Of a stretch of 64,000 bases of DNA, positions 29,017-37,653 are shown piece by piece (position 1 is the stretch's first letter; every line of letters begins with the position of its first letter). Location of the stretch: the NCBI RefSeq assembly GCF_016863615.1, contig NZ_BOPF01000046.1, forward strand, positions 16,689 through 80,688. Reading direction: 5' to 3'. The notes under the pieces are model-generated. The model saw only the letters and a program-made list of their open reading frames with translations, did not search any database and had not been told where the DNA came from. The translations under genes and the position numbers were made by a program. The stretch is from Virgisporangium aliadipatigenens (GTDB lineage: Bacteria; Actinomycetota; Actinomycetes; Mycobacteriales; Micromonosporaceae).

Positions 29017-31761
29017 GTGACCACCATCGCCCGCCCACAGGTCTCTCCACAGGCTGTGCGCCAGTGGCTCGCGATCCTGCACGGCGACAGCCCCGGCCAC
29101 GTGCACATCTGCTCCACCGGCGACTGGAACGGCAAGGCCTTCGCCGACCTCGACGCCGCCACGAAGTACGTCCAGTACCTCGACGGCGAAGGCCGCGAAG
29201 GCATCTACGCCCGCGTCACCACCCTGCGCCCCGGCCCCCGCACCGGCCGCGGCGGCGCCGACGACTCCGCCGCCCTCCCGGCACTCTGGGCCGACGTCGA
29301 CATCGCCGGCCCCGGCCACGCCGAACACGACCTGCCCCCGGACGTCCCGGCCGTCGAGCAGCTCCTCGCCACCTCCGGCCTCCCCACACCGACGCTGACC
29401 GTCCACAGTGGAGGCGGCGTCTACCCGATCTGGCTCCTCGACCAGCCCTGGGTCCTCACCGCCGACGACCTCGACGCCGCCAAAGCCCTCGCAAAGGACT
29501 GGCAGGCCGTCATCGAGCACGCCGCCGCGACCCACGGCTGGCGCTACGGCCGCGGCGTCGGCGACCTCGCGCGGGTGCTCAGGGTGCCGGGCACGATCAA
29601 CCGCAAAGCCGGCCTCGCCCGCCCCTGCGCCATCACCGCCGCCACCGGCCAGCGCTACACCGTCCAGCAGCTCCAGGCCGCCCTCGCCGCCGCCCGCGCC
29701 CGCATCGCCCCGTCCGCACCGGCCACCGCCGCACTCCGCCCGGCCGAACTCGCGTCCGTCGAGCGGCCCGCCGGCGCGATCAGCCCGCTCGACGACTACG
29801 CCGGACGGCATACCTGGACCGACATCCTTCGCAGCGACGGCTGGACCGAGTACTACTCCCAGGACGGCATCACCTACTGGACCCGCCCCGGCAAGACGAC
29901 CGGCATCAGCGCCAGCACCAACGCCCTGGGCACCGACCGCCTCCACGTCTTCACCACCTCCGCCGCGCCGCTCGAAGGCGGGGAGTCGTACTCCAAGGGC
30001 GGCTGGCTCGCCGCGCGCTTCCACGGCGGCGACCACTCCGCCGCCGCGGCCGCCCTCGCCGCCAAGGGCTACGGCACCCCGCTGCCCAACCCCGCCGTCG
30101 CACACCGCGAAGCGCTCGAGGAAATCCTCGGCGCACCGGTGCCCGACCCGCCGCCCGCGCCGGCCGGCACCCGCACCATCGGCCGCCGGCCCGACGAGAT
30201 CGACGTGTCGAACTCCGCCCTCGCCGCCGACTGGCTCCGCGAGGAAGCCGGCCGCGGCCGCCTCGCCGGCCTCTTCCAGCGTCGCGGCGAAGTCGTCCAC
30301 ACCCCACGCGAAGGCGAGGAAGGCTACGTCCCCCTCGGCGACCGGGACGACAGCGACGGCCCCGCCCAGGTGCGCCCCGTCGGCGACTCCGCGCTCGCCT
30401 CCCGGATCTCCTACACCTACGGCGTCTACAAGATGGTCAAGAAGGGCGAAGACTACGAGCCGTCGCCGGCCCTGTTCCCGCGCACCGCCGCCCGCACCGC
30501 CCTCGACGTGCCCGACATGCTGCCGAACCTGCGCGTCCTGCGCGGCGTCATCCACTCCCCGGTCTTCCGCCCCGACGGCACCCTCATCGAGGAGCCCGGC
30601 TACGACCCCGTCACCGGCCTGCTCCACCTGCCCGAGCCCGGCCTGACCGTCCCGCCGGTGCCCGAGCTGCCCGACGGAGGCCACCTCGGCGCGGCCGTCC
30701 AGCTCCTCGACGAGATGCTCGCCGGGTTCCCGTTCGTCTCCGCGCACTACCGCGCGAACTACCTCGGCGCCCTCTTCACACCGCTGCTGCGCGCCATGGC
30801 CCCGCCGCCGTACAAGCTCCACGCGATCGAGGCCCACCAGCCCGGCTCCGGCAAGACCCTCCTCGCGAACCTCGCCCGACACATCCACGGCGGCGTCTTC
30901 CGCGCCGAGATGCCCGACGACGAACCCGAACTCCGCAAGCAGATCACCGCGATCCTGTCGATCACCACCGGCCCGATCATCGTCATCGACAACGTCTCCG
31001 GCGCCCTCAAGTCCAGCGCCCTCGCCGGCCTGCTCACCTCGGCCGAGTGGGACGACCGGCCCCTCGGCTCGACCGCGTGGCACCGCGCCGTCAACGACCG
31101 CCTGTGGACCATCACGGGGAACAACCTCAGCATCGGCGGCGACCTCCCGCGCCGCACCATCCGCACGCTGATCGACCCTGGCCGGCCGAACCCGGAGACG
31201 CGCACCGACTTCGCCATCACCGACCTCGAAGGCTGGGTCAAAGCACACCGGGCGAAATTGCTCCACGCCCTACTCACCATTGTGCGCGGCTGGGTCGTCG
31301 CCGGAATGCCGCTGCCGAAAGCCCGCACCACCGACGGCTACGCCCGCTGGATTCAAATGGTCGACGGGATTCTCCAGCACGCCGGGATTGCCGGCACGTT
31401 CGACCACAAGTCAACCCAAATCGAGGTTGGAAGCGACGACGACGAATGGGGCGACTTCCTCGTCGCCGCTCATCGCGCGTTCGGCGACAAGTCCTGGACC
31501 GCCAAGGAACTCCTTGGCAACGTCGACACCGGAAACCTCCTCAACCCCGGCTCGATCCCCCTGGACACCCTCCCCGGCGACCTGGAGTCGCGGGCCCAGA
31601 AGCCCGGCGTGGTGATCACCTCGCTCGCCAAGAGTCTCGGCCGGTGGCTGATGAACCGGGACGGCCGGTGGGCGAACGGGCTTGCAGTGCGACCCGACGG
31701 GAAGGACGGCCAAGGCGTCAGCCTCTGGCGAATCCAGACATTTAGGGACGGATCCTCGTGA
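29017..31761 (+). CDS. Bifunctional primase-polymerase / helicase
   Basis: The 914-residue replication protein from GTG 29017 has GGGGAGC upstream. The N-terminal part is an archaeo-eukaryotic-type primase-polymerase: WADVDIAG carries the two metal Asp (D93, D95), followed by VHSGGGVYPIWLL and RVPGTINRK. A middle region about 270-480 has unknown structure. The C-terminal half is a P-loop ATPase with Walker A HQPGSGKT (about 607-614) and Walker B PIIVIDNVSG (about 652). Together they can start and unwind phage DNA. The inverted-repeat structure right after its stop may be its origin. Confidence 0.85.
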   Translation: MTTIARPQVSPQAVRQWLAILHGDSPGHVHICSTGDWNGKAFADLDAATKYVQYLDGEGREGIYARVTTLRPGPRTGRGGADDSAALPALWADVDIAGPGHAEHDLPPDVPAVEQLLATSGLPTPTLTVHSGGGVYPIWLLDQPWVLTADDLDAAKALAKDWQAVIEHAAATHGWRYGRGVGDLARVLRVPGTINRKAGLARPCAITAATGQRYTVQQLQAALAAARARIAPSAPATAALRPAELASVERPAGAISPLDDYAGRHTWTDILRSDGWTEYYSQDGITYWTRPGKTTGISASTNALGTDRLHVFTTSAAPLEGGESYSKGGWLAARFHGGDHSAAAAALAAKGYGTPLPNPAVAHREALEEILGAPVPDPPPAPAGTRTIGRRPDEIDVSNSALAADWLREEAGRGRLAGLFQRRGEVVHTPREGEEGYVPLGDRDDSDGPAQVRPVGDSALASRISYTYGVYKMVKKGEDYEPSPALFPRTAARTALDVPDMLPNLRVLRGVIHSPVFRPDGTLIEEPGYDPVTGLLHLPEPGLTVPPVPELPDGGHLGAAVQLLDEMLAGFPFVSAHYRANYLGALFTPLLRAMAPPPYKLHAIEAHQPGSGKTLLANLARHIHGGVFRAEMPDDEPELRKQITAILSITTGPIIVIDNVSGALKSSALAGLLTSAEWDDRPLGSTAWHRAVNDRLWTITGNNLSIGGDLPRRTIRTLIDPGRPNPETRTDFAITDLEGWVKAHRAKLLHALLTIVRGWVVAGMPLPKARTTDGYARWIQMVDGILQHAGIAGTFDHKSTQIEVGSDDDEWGDFLVAAHRAFGDKSWTAKELLGNVDTGNLLNPGSIPLDTLPGDLESRAQKPGVVITSLAKSLGRWLMNRDGRWANGLAVRPDGKDGQGVSLWRIQTFRDGSS

Positions 31762-31778
31762 CCGGGGGGCTCGTCTCA

Positions 31779-31913
31779 CCGGGTTTGGGATTTACCGGGT
31801 TTGCTCCGGCCATACACGCGCGCCCGATGTATCGGGCGACTACGCACCGTGACAGTCGGGTGCGGTGGCGACCCGGAAAAGGCCCCAGGAAACCCGGCAA
31901 AGCCCAAACCCGG
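31779..31913. repeat. 135-base inverted repeat with nested palindrome (origin candidate)
   Basis: Arms 31779-31811 and 31881-31913 are inverted copies matching at 28 of 33 positions. Each arm holds two CCGGGTTT units 16 bases apart (31779, 31795), mirrored as AAACCCGG at 31890 and 31906. In the 69-base loop lies the palindrome CGCCCGATGTATCGGGCG (31821-31838). The block fills the gap between the primase-helicase stop and the next start. A replication origin, iteron array or structured RNA would all fit. A 56-codon frame crosses it but looks incidental. Confidence 0.65.
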
Positions 31914-31924
31914 AGCCGGGCCCG

Positions 31925-32218
31925 ATGAGCCACCTCATCTCCACCGACGCCACCCGGACCAGCTGCCGCTGCGGAGCCGTCGTCCTGGTCGCCGTCGACG
32001 AGGGCCTCGCCGTCCGCGCCGACGCCGACCCGATCCCGCCGACGGCCGAGATCGCCGCGCTCGTCGACGGCCGCTGGACCTACACCCACGCCGGCGGACA
32101 GCTCATCTACCGCGACGCCGCACGCATCCGCTCCAACACACCCGCCGGCTGCATTCACCGCGAACACCGCTGCATCAAAAAGCCAGAACAGCTCGACCTA
32201 TTCGGGAGCAAGAAATGA
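31925..32218 (+). CDS. Small hypothetical phage protein
   Basis: The 97-residue protein has TSCRCGAVV near the start and a Cys/His end (CIHREHRCIKK), which may form a small zinc site. The middle (GLAVRADADPIPPTAEIAALVDGRWTY) is globular. Proteins of this shape are common after replication genes in actinophages, but without assigned function. Its end overlaps the next ATG. Confidence 0.6.
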   Translation: MSHLISTDATRTSCRCGAVVLVAVDEGLAVRADADPIPPTAEIAALVDGRWTYTHAGGQLIYRDAARIRSNTPAGCIHREHRCIKKPEQLDLFGSKK

Positions 32219-32574
32219 GCGCATCAAAACAAAAGGGAACACGGTGGGAAACCGCCATCGTGGAATTCCTCCGCGACAACGGAGTACCGCACGCCGAAAG
32301 GCGCACCCTCAACGGCGCAAAGGACCGCGGCGACATCGCCGGCATCCCCGGCGTCGCGATCGAGGCGAAGTCCGCGAACCGCGTCGAACTCGCCGCCTGG
32401 GCCGACGAGACCGAACGCGAGCGCACGAACGACGGCGCCGACATCGGCGTGCTCTGGGTCAAGCGCCGCGGCAAGGCCAGCCCCGGCGCCGGCTACGCGA
32501 TCCTCAGCGGCACCCAGCTCCTCACGCTGCTGCGCGCCGCCGGCTACATCGCCGCTCCGGAGCAGCAGGCATGA
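32215..32574 (+). CDS. Holliday-junction-resolvase-like PD-(D/E)XK nuclease
   Basis: The 119-residue protein matches the small Hjr/RusA-substitute type nuclease fold. GTRWETAIVEFL supplies the first Glu, RGDIAGIPG the Asp and VAIEAKSA the Glu-x-Lys. It ends in a short helical segment. Such proteins resolve branched DNA before packaging. GGGAG precedes the ATG by several bases. It is coupled to the next gene by ATGA. Confidence 0.75.
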   Translation: MSASKQKGTRWETAIVEFLRDNGVPHAERRTLNGAKDRGDIAGIPGVAIEAKSANRVELAAWADETERERTNDGADIGVLWVKRRGKASPGAGYAILSGTQLLTLLRAAGYIAAPEQQA

Positions 32575-32747
32575 CCGCGCGACCCGGCGTCCACCTCGTC
32601 ATCTGCGACCGCCAGGACTGCCCTTCCGAGCCGATCGGCGCACCCACCGCCGCCGGGGCCGCGGAGAAGGCACGCGCCGCCGGCTGGCTCGTCACCGACG
32701 CCCTCGACCTCTGCCCGCCCCACCGCGTCGAACTGCCGGCCCTGTGA
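32571..32747 (+). CDS. Small hypothetical protein with Cys pairs
   Basis: The 58-residue protein has ICDRQDCPSEPIG and LDLCPPHR, so four Cys/His positions could bind zinc. The central AAGAAEKARAAGWLV recalls short phage proteins with the same layout. It overlaps both neighbours by four bases. Role unknown. Confidence 0.55.
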   Translation: MTARPGVHLVICDRQDCPSEPIGAPTAAGAAEKARAAGWLVTDALDLCPPHRVELPAL

Positions 32748-32839
32748 TCCGCCTCTACGCCGCGCTCGCGGCCGCGGCCGCCGGCTGGTTCCTCGGCCGG
32801 TGCGCACGTGCCTACGCCCGCCTCTACCGCGAAGGATGA
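32744..32839 (+). CDS. 31-residue membrane peptide
   Basis: From GTG 32744 (GTGA overlap) it encodes VIRLYAALAAAAAGWFLGRC and a basic tail, i.e. one short hydrophobic helix. The stop lies two bases before the next gene. The tight packing on both sides is the main support. Confidence 0.45.
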   Translation: MIRLYAALAAAAAGWFLGRCARAYARLYREG

Positions 32840-32841
32840 CC

Positions 32842-33102
32842 ATGGAATCGATCACGTTGACCAACGCGATCCTCGGACTCAAGCCCTACGTCCTGATCGA
32901 AGTCGAGGGCTTCAAGGACGACGGCAAGACCCTCGAAATCGATGTCGACCTGGGCGGCGGGGTTACCCGGCGCGACCTCCGAGCGCTTCTCTCGCTGGTG
33001 CTCCAACAGCTCGGCGACGACGACCAGGCGGCCGAGGACGACGGCGTTGCGCCGGTCGCGGATGGCCAGGCAGACGCCGACGAGAGCGGCGAACCCCGAT
33101 GA
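32842..33102 (+). CDS. Small acidic phage protein
   Basis: The 86-residue protein starts at ATG 32842, GAAGGA six bases upstream; an in-frame ATG at 32836 is possible. It has a beta-type core (YVLIEVEGFKDDGKTLEIDVDL) and a highly acidic tail (QLGDDDQAAEDD). Function unknown. Confidence 0.55.
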   Translation: MESITLTNAILGLKPYVLIEVEGFKDDGKTLEIDVDLGGGVTRRDLRALLSLVLQQLGDDDQAAEDDGVAPVADGQADADESGEPR

Positions 33103-33545
33103 CCCAGCCGACCGAGCAGCCCATGCCGACCGGCAACGGGCCCGCCATCTTCGACCTCGTCCGCACCGACCTCGCCACCCGCGAGCAGGTCGGCATCCGC
33201 ACCTACGGCACCACCCTGCGCGCCCACAACGGCCGTGACGCCCTCCGCGACGCGTACGAGGAGGCCCTCGACCTCGCGCTGTACCTGCGCCAGGCCATCG
33301 CCGAACGCGACACCGCAGCCGAAGCCGCTCCGCCCGGCAACCGGCTCACCGCGGTCGCGCTCGGCCTGCCGATCGGCAGGCGGCTGCCGAAGATGGCCGC
33401 CCCGCCGGCCGGCCCCGGTTCCGTGTCGGGCGCGCGCGGGGAGGACGACCGAACTCTGCCCGACGGAGCGCGCTGCTTCGACTGCGTCCGCGCACGGCGG
33501 CTGTGGTGCTGCCCTGAGCCACACGAACTGGGAGGTGCCGAGTGA
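33099..33545 (+). CDS. MazG-like nucleotide pyrophosphohydrolase-type protein
   Basis: The 148-residue protein has RTDLATREQVGIRTYGTTL followed by HNGRDALRDAYEEALDLALYLRQA, a conserved actinophage block in which Glu/Asp of the EEALD helix resemble the metal site of all-alpha NTP pyrophosphatases. The C-terminus has CFDCVRARRLWCC, perhaps a zinc knuckle. Phage MazG-type enzymes adjust nucleotide pools or alarmones. Assignment is by motif only. Confidence 0.6.
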   Translation: MTQPTEQPMPTGNGPAIFDLVRTDLATREQVGIRTYGTTLRAHNGRDALRDAYEEALDLALYLRQAIAERDTAAEAAPPGNRLTAVALGLPIGRRLPKMAAPPAGPGSVSGARGEDDRTLPDGARCFDCVRARRLWCCPEPHELGGAE

Positions 33546-33682
33546 TCCTCCGTTTCGTCGCGCTTCTCCTGGCGCTCGCCCTGGCCGCGGTCTCCATCGG
33601 CGCCGTGTTCGCCCACGGCACGGCCGACCCCAACGTCACGCCCCGCCCGACCCCGGGCCCAACCGTCAGGAGTGCCCCGTGA
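33542..33682 (+). CDS. 46-residue exported or membrane peptide
   Basis: From GTG 33542 (GTGA overlap) a hydrophobic signal-like helix (LRFVALLLALALAAVSIGA) precedes a short Pro/Thr tail. It ends in a GTGA overlap with the next gene. It could be a secreted peptide or a single-pass membrane protein. Confidence 0.5.
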   Translation: MILRFVALLLALALAAVSIGAVFAHGTADPNVTPRPTPGPTVRSAP

Positions 33683-33948
33683 CGCGCGACATGCTCCACC
33701 ACGGCCGCATCTGCGAGTGGCTTGAGGACAACGGCATCGACCCCAAGGTCGTGCCGGTCGAGACCGTTCCGAGGATCCAGAACGGCCAGATCACGCTCGT
33801 GACCTACGCCCAGCGCAACGGGCGCTTCTACGTCGAGGGCGACGCGATCGTCATCAAGACGATCACCGTGCCCCTGAAGGCCGAGCCGCCCGCCGACCTC
33901 GCCGACTGGCTCGACGAACGCGTCGACTCCTTCAGGCGGCCCCGATGA
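33679..33948 (+). CDS. Small hypothetical phage protein
   Basis: The 89-residue soluble protein has GRICEWLEDNGIDPKVVPVETVPRI and a beta-rich middle ending in PPADLADWLDERVDSF. It is coupled at both ends. No family named, though its helix-strand pattern suggests a small folded domain. Confidence 0.55.
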   Translation: MTRDMLHHGRICEWLEDNGIDPKVVPVETVPRIQNGQITLVTYAQRNGRFYVEGDAIVIKTITVPLKAEPPADLADWLDERVDSFRRPR

Positions 33949-34067
33949 GCGCCCGCACGAGGCGCCGCCTCGCCAACATCGCCGTCACCGTGCTCGTGGT
34001 GCTCTTCGCCGTCGCGTGCGCCGGCATGTTCCGCGGGTTCGACGGCATGCCCGTCTTCGGCTCATGA
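33945..34067 (+). CDS. 40-residue membrane peptide
   Basis: From ATG 33945 (overlapping the previous stop) it encodes a basic start (MSARTRRRLA) and one transmembrane helix (about 10-27, containing VACAGMF). The stop overlaps the next ATG. It is one of a string of tiny membrane genes in this part of the operon. Confidence 0.5.
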   Translation: MSARTRRRLANIAVTVLVVLFAVACAGMFRGFDGMPVFGS

Positions 34068-34189
34068 ACCCGATCCTCTGGCTCGCCCGCCTCATCGCCG
34101 GCGCGGTACTCGTCGCTCTCCTCGCGATCGTCTGCACCGCCGCCGGCGGCATCCTGCTCAGCTACGGCGTGGAGGACATCCAGCAGTGA
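34064..34189 (+). CDS. 41-residue membrane peptide
   Basis: From ATG 34064 it encodes one long hydrophobic segment (ILWLARLIAGAVLVALLAIV and following residues) and a short polar tail. Overlaps of four bases on both sides support translation. Role unknown; small phage membrane peptides sometimes modulate lysis or exclusion. Confidence 0.5.
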   Translation: MNPILWLARLIAGAVLVALLAIVCTAAGGILLSYGVEDIQQ

Positions 34190-34974
34190 CCGACCAGCAG
34201 CAGTTCGCCGTCGACCGGGTCCACGCCGCCCTCCTGCGCATCAGGGCGGCGTGGCCCCTCCTCGCCGACGCCCGCGACGCCACCCTCAGCCGCCCCGGCC
34301 CGACCGACCGCGCGATGGGTGCCCGAGGCCGCGCCGCCGTCGACGAGCTGCTCCGCGCCGAACGCGCCGACCGCCTGCACGGCGCACGACAGCGACTCGT
34401 CCCGCTGCCTTCAATGCCGACACCCGCACGCCTCGACGTCGTCGACGCCCAAGCGGCCGTCGCCACCGCGCTCCTCGACGCCGCCTGGCTCGCCGCCTCC
34501 GACCTCGCCGGCCCGTGGTGGTGGTCCTGGCCACCCCGCCAACTCACCCTCAACACCGTCACCGCATACGTCCGCCTGGCGGCCCCGCACGTCGACCGGC
34601 GCCTCGCCGAGCAGCTCGCTGACGACCTCACAACAGCCGCGGCCGCGCTCGTCACCGCCGTCGGCCTGGCCGAGGACCTGCCCGCCGGCGAGCTACGCGA
34701 CCACAACGGCACCCACTGGATCACCGCCGCCCGCGCCGCCCACCACTTCGGCCGCAACGTCACGCCCGCCCTCGTGCGTGACTGGCACCGGCAGGGGCAG
34801 TTCCGTGACGACCAGGGCGCCGACCAGACGCGCCTTGCTGGCGGGCGCCGCTGGTACCCGCTCGCGCTGCTCCGAGCTGTCAACGGGCGTACGGACGGGC
34901 GCACCAAGCCACGCCAGAGTGCAACGTCCTTGACCTGCGGCAACGGAGATCCCACAATCAGTGCCAGCAGGTGA
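34186..34974 (+). CDS. Hypothetical protein at the end of the early operon
   Basis: The 262-residue, mostly helical protein from GTG 34186 has a C-terminal part (ITAARAAHHFGRNVTPALVRDWHRQGQF ... GRRWYPLALLRAV) resembling an HTH/MerR-like DNA-binding unit: ITAARAAHHFG is the first helix and VRDWHRQG the recognition-wing step. It may be a late-gene activator, as it precedes the HNH and terminase genes, but this is inference. Confidence 0.5.
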   Translation: MTDQQQFAVDRVHAALLRIRAAWPLLADARDATLSRPGPTDRAMGARGRAAVDELLRAERADRLHGARQRLVPLPSMPTPARLDVVDAQAAVATALLDAAWLAASDLAGPWWWSWPPRQLTLNTVTAYVRLAAPHVDRRLAEQLADDLTTAAAALVTAVGLAEDLPAGELRDHNGTHWITAARAAHHFGRNVTPALVRDWHRQGQFRDDQGADQTRLAGGRRWYPLALLRAVNGRTDGRTKPRQSATSLTCGNGDPTISASR

Positions 34975-35025
34975 CGTGTCCCCACTGCCGGGACCGTCGC
35001 CTTTGGCGTATCTGGAGACCCACCG

Positions 35026-35322
35026 ATGCGCACTCCCAGGGAGCACCGTTCCAGCAGGGCGTACCGCACAGCGCGCACCCTGATGTTCGGCATCTACGGC
35101 ACGGTGTGCCACTGGTGTGGACACCCTGGTGCAACCGAGGCTGACCACCTCATACCCCTCAGTGTGTGGCCTGATCAACCCATCGACCCTCATGCACTGC
35201 GCCCCATCCATGGGGTGAACGGCAACGAGGGCTTGGGCTGCCCCACCTGCACACGCAGGTGCAACCAGGAGCGCGGCGCGAGCCTCACTAAGCCCGACCT
35301 GAACACCTCCGAGGACTGGTGA
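35026..35322 (+). CDS. HNH endonuclease next to terminase
   Basis: The 98-residue protein has CHWCG, EADHLIPLSVWP (catalytic His), LRPIHGVNG and CPTCTRRCNQERG, the zinc-binding and HNH residues. Such HNH proteins encoded before small terminase assist cos packaging in many siphophages, so a cos-type packaging strategy is suggested. The codon use here is slightly less G/C-rich than that of its neighbours. Confidence 0.85.
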   Translation: MRTPREHRSSRAYRTARTLMFGIYGTVCHWCGHPGATEADHLIPLSVWPDQPIDPHALRPIHGVNGNEGLGCPTCTRRCNQERGASLTKPDLNTSEDW

Positions 35323-35422
35323 ACGACCAGGCCAGGGGGAGGTCGGATCTCGGGCCGGATCGGCGGAGACCCCGCGCCCAGCTGCCAATATCTCCCCCCG
35401 GGGCGCCACAGAGGAGGCGGCG

Positions 35423-35980
35423 GTGGCCGACAGCGCGGCGGAGCGGCAGCGTCGGTACCGGCGTCACAAGGCCGGTGATCACTCGCTTTGCGTGACGGGC
35501 CGGTGCGCCAGCGGGCCGTTACGCGAGCCCGTGACGGCCGTGACGCGTGACGCAGCGACGCCGACGGTGCGGCTCAAGGCCCGGGGGCAGCGGCTGTGGG
35601 ACGACCTGACCGCCGAGGGTGAGCTGCCCGCGATGGAGCGGGTCCTCATCGAGGAGGCGTGCCGGCTCGTCGACCGGCTGGACCGCATCGACGGAATCCT
35701 GGCCGGCCGAGACAGGGCGTGGATGACGCTGGAGATCGACGACCTGGGCGAGGTCACGATCGTGCTCGACAAGGTGCTGTCGGAGGGCCGGCAGCAGCAG
35801 GTCGCGCTGAAGACGGTCTTCGCCGAGCTGCGCCAGGCGCGCGCCGGAGCGCCGCCGGCGAAACCGAGTGGGAAGACGACGCCGGCGCCGGCCGGCCCGG
35901 CGGGAGGTGGCGGCGGTGGCGTTGTCGCGGACCTCACCGCCCGAATCGCCGCCGCCCGTTCCCAGGCCGCGGGTCAATAG
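35423..35980 (+). CDS. terS: Small terminase subunit
   Basis: The 185-residue protein from GTG 35423 has a strong GAGGAGG site. It begins with a basic stretch (AAERQRRYRRHKAGDHSLC), followed by TVRLKARGQRLWDDLTAEGEL and a helical oligomerisation core, the P27-like/phiC31-type small terminase layout. A Pro/Gly linker precedes a short C-terminal helix. It recognises phage DNA and recruits the large subunit, whose gene overlaps it by 65 bases. Confidence 0.8.
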   Translation: MADSAAERQRRYRRHKAGDHSLCVTGRCASGPLREPVTAVTRDAATPTVRLKARGQRLWDDLTAEGELPAMERVLIEEACRLVDRLDRIDGILAGRDRAWMTLEIDDLGEVTIVLDKVLSEGRQQQVALKTVFAELRQARAGAPPAKPSGKTTPAPAGPAGGGGGGVVADLTARIAAARSQAAGQ

Positions 35981-37421
35981 CCACCCGCCGTACACGGTCA
36001 CGCTCGGCCCGATGGCCGGCGAGCTGGCGGCCAAGGCCGGGCTGGTGCTGGACCCGTCGCAGCAGGAGTCGCTCGACGTCTGGTGCGCGGTCGGCGGTAC
36101 GGGCCGGTGGCTGTGCTTCGAGTGCGTCGAGATGCTGTCCCGGCAGAACGGCAAGGGCTCGATCCTGGAAGCCCGCGTGCTGGCCGGCTTCCTCTTGTTC
36201 GGGGAGGAGATGATCGTCTGGACGGCGCATCAGTACAAGACGGCGCTGGAACTGTTCCTACGGCTGAAGCGGCTGATCAAGCGGCTGATCGAGGTCGGCG
36301 AGATCGAGCCGAGCACCGTTAAGGAGATCAACTCCCATGGTGAGCAGGGCTTCGAGCGGCTCGACACCGGGCAGCGGATCAAGTTCATCGCCAGGTCGAA
36401 GGACTCCGGGCGCGGCTTCTCCGGCGACTTGGTGATCATCGACGAGGCGTACGCGTACACCGACCAGATGCAGGAAGCGCTGATGCCGACGATGTCGGCC
36501 CGGCCCAACCCGCAGATCATCTATGCATCGAGCCCGCCGCTGACCGGCGACACCGGCGAGATCCTCTACGCGCTGCGCGAGCGGGGCGAGGCCGGCGCCG
36601 ACCCGGCGCTGTGCTGGCGCGACTGGGGTGTGGCCGGCGACCTCGACAATCTCGACAAGGTCGACCTCGACGACCGGGCGCTGTGGCACGCCGCGAACCC
36701 GGCCCTGGGGCGGCGGATCAGCGAGGAGCACGTCGCCCGCGAGCGGCGCGCGCTGGGCAATGTCGGGTTCGCCCGCGAGCGGCTCGGTATCTGGCCGGTG
36801 GAGGTCAAGGCCGGCAACGGCGTGATCGACATGGACCTGTGGGGTGCGCTGACCGACGTGAAGTCGAAGCGGGCCGGCGACATCGCGATCGCGGTCGACA
36901 TCACCCCGGAGCGAGACCGGGCGGCGATCTCGATGCGCGGCACCCGCGAGGACGGTCTGGCGCACTGGGAGCTGATGGACATCCGCCCCGGCACGGAGTG
37001 GGTCGTCGACCGGCTGGTCGGGATGAAGGCCAGACACAACCCGGCGGTCATCGCTATTGACGGCAAGGGGCCGGCGGCGTCGCTGATCCCGGCGCTGGCG
37101 AAGCGGGGCATCAAGGTCTCGGAGGACAAGGACCAGCCGCAGCGCGGCGACCTGCTGATCACCGGGCCGCAGGACATGGCCGACGCGTTCGGCATGTTCG
37201 TCGACGCGGCCAAGCAGAAGACCGGTCGGCACCGCGACCAGCCGGACCTCACCTCCGCCCTGGCGGGGGCCAAAACACGCACCCTCGGCGACGGCGGGCA
37301 GGCGTGGGGCCGCAAGGGCTCCACGAACATCGCCCCGCTGGTAGCCGTGACCCTCGCGCACTACGCGTACGAGACCCGGGCTCACCTCGTCGCCGAGGAC
37401 GGCCCACCGAACCTCTGGTAG
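35916..37421 (+). CDS. terL: Large terminase subunit
   Basis: The 501-residue DNA-packaging motor from GTG 35916 has GGGAGG upstream. The N-terminal ATPase carries the Walker A variant SRQNGKGS and Walker B VIIDEAYAY; the C-terminal nuclease has acidic residues in IAVDITPERDRA and IAIDGKGPA. The order and length match HK97/phiC31-like terminases. The upstream ~16 codons of the frame were not used because the site at 35916 has the better ribosome binding site. Confidence 0.92.
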   Translation: MALSRTSPPESPPPVPRPRVNSHPPYTVTLGPMAGELAAKAGLVLDPSQQESLDVWCAVGGTGRWLCFECVEMLSRQNGKGSILEARVLAGFLLFGEEMIVWTAHQYKTALELFLRLKRLIKRLIEVGEIEPSTVKEINSHGEQGFERLDTGQRIKFIARSKDSGRGFSGDLVIIDEAYAYTDQMQEALMPTMSARPNPQIIYASSPPLTGDTGEILYALRERGEAGADPALCWRDWGVAGDLDNLDKVDLDDRALWHAANPALGRRISEEHVARERRALGNVGFARERLGIWPVEVKAGNGVIDMDLWGALTDVKSKRAGDIAIAVDITPERDRAAISMRGTREDGLAHWELMDIRPGTEWVVDRLVGMKARHNPAVIAIDGKGPAASLIPALAKRGIKVSEDKDQPQRGDLLITGPQDMADAFGMFVDAAKQKTGRHRDQPDLTSALAGAKTRTLGDGGQAWGRKGSTNIAPLVAVTLAHYAYETRAHLVAEDGPPNLW

Positions 37422-37437
37422 CCCTGGGAGGCCCACC

Positions 37438-37653
37438 GTGAACGACATCATGCAGTGGGCCGGATTCGTGTTGCTGGTGGCGGCCGCGGCATACCTGTCG
37501 CCGGCTGCGGCGCTGGCCGTGGCCGGCGTGATCCTGGTGGCGGTCGGCAACCTGCGCTCGGCGCGACGGCGGCCGCCGGGCCGGGTCCGGTTCACCGACC
37601 GGCTGGTACGGGTGATCGCGGCGTACCGGGCTGCTGACGGTGGTCGGCCGTGA
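37438..37653 (+). CDS. Small membrane protein between terminase and portal
   Basis: The 71-residue protein from GTG 37438 has GGGAGG upstream. It has two hydrophobic segments (WAGFVLLVAAAAYLSPAAA and LAVAGVILVAVGNL) and a basic tail. A small membrane gene at this position recurs in actinophages, without known function. It overlaps the portal start by four bases. Confidence 0.6.
   Translation: MNDIMQWAGFVLLVAAAAYLSPAAALAVAGVILVAVGNLRSARRRPPGRVRFTDRLVRVIAAYRAADGGRP

Noticed and set aside
31758..31928. 56-codon frame (GTG 31758) overlapping both neighbours by four bases
   Set aside because: It lies wholly across the inverted repeat, its protein is low in structure and highly basic, and the repeat explains the sequence better; translation remains possible.
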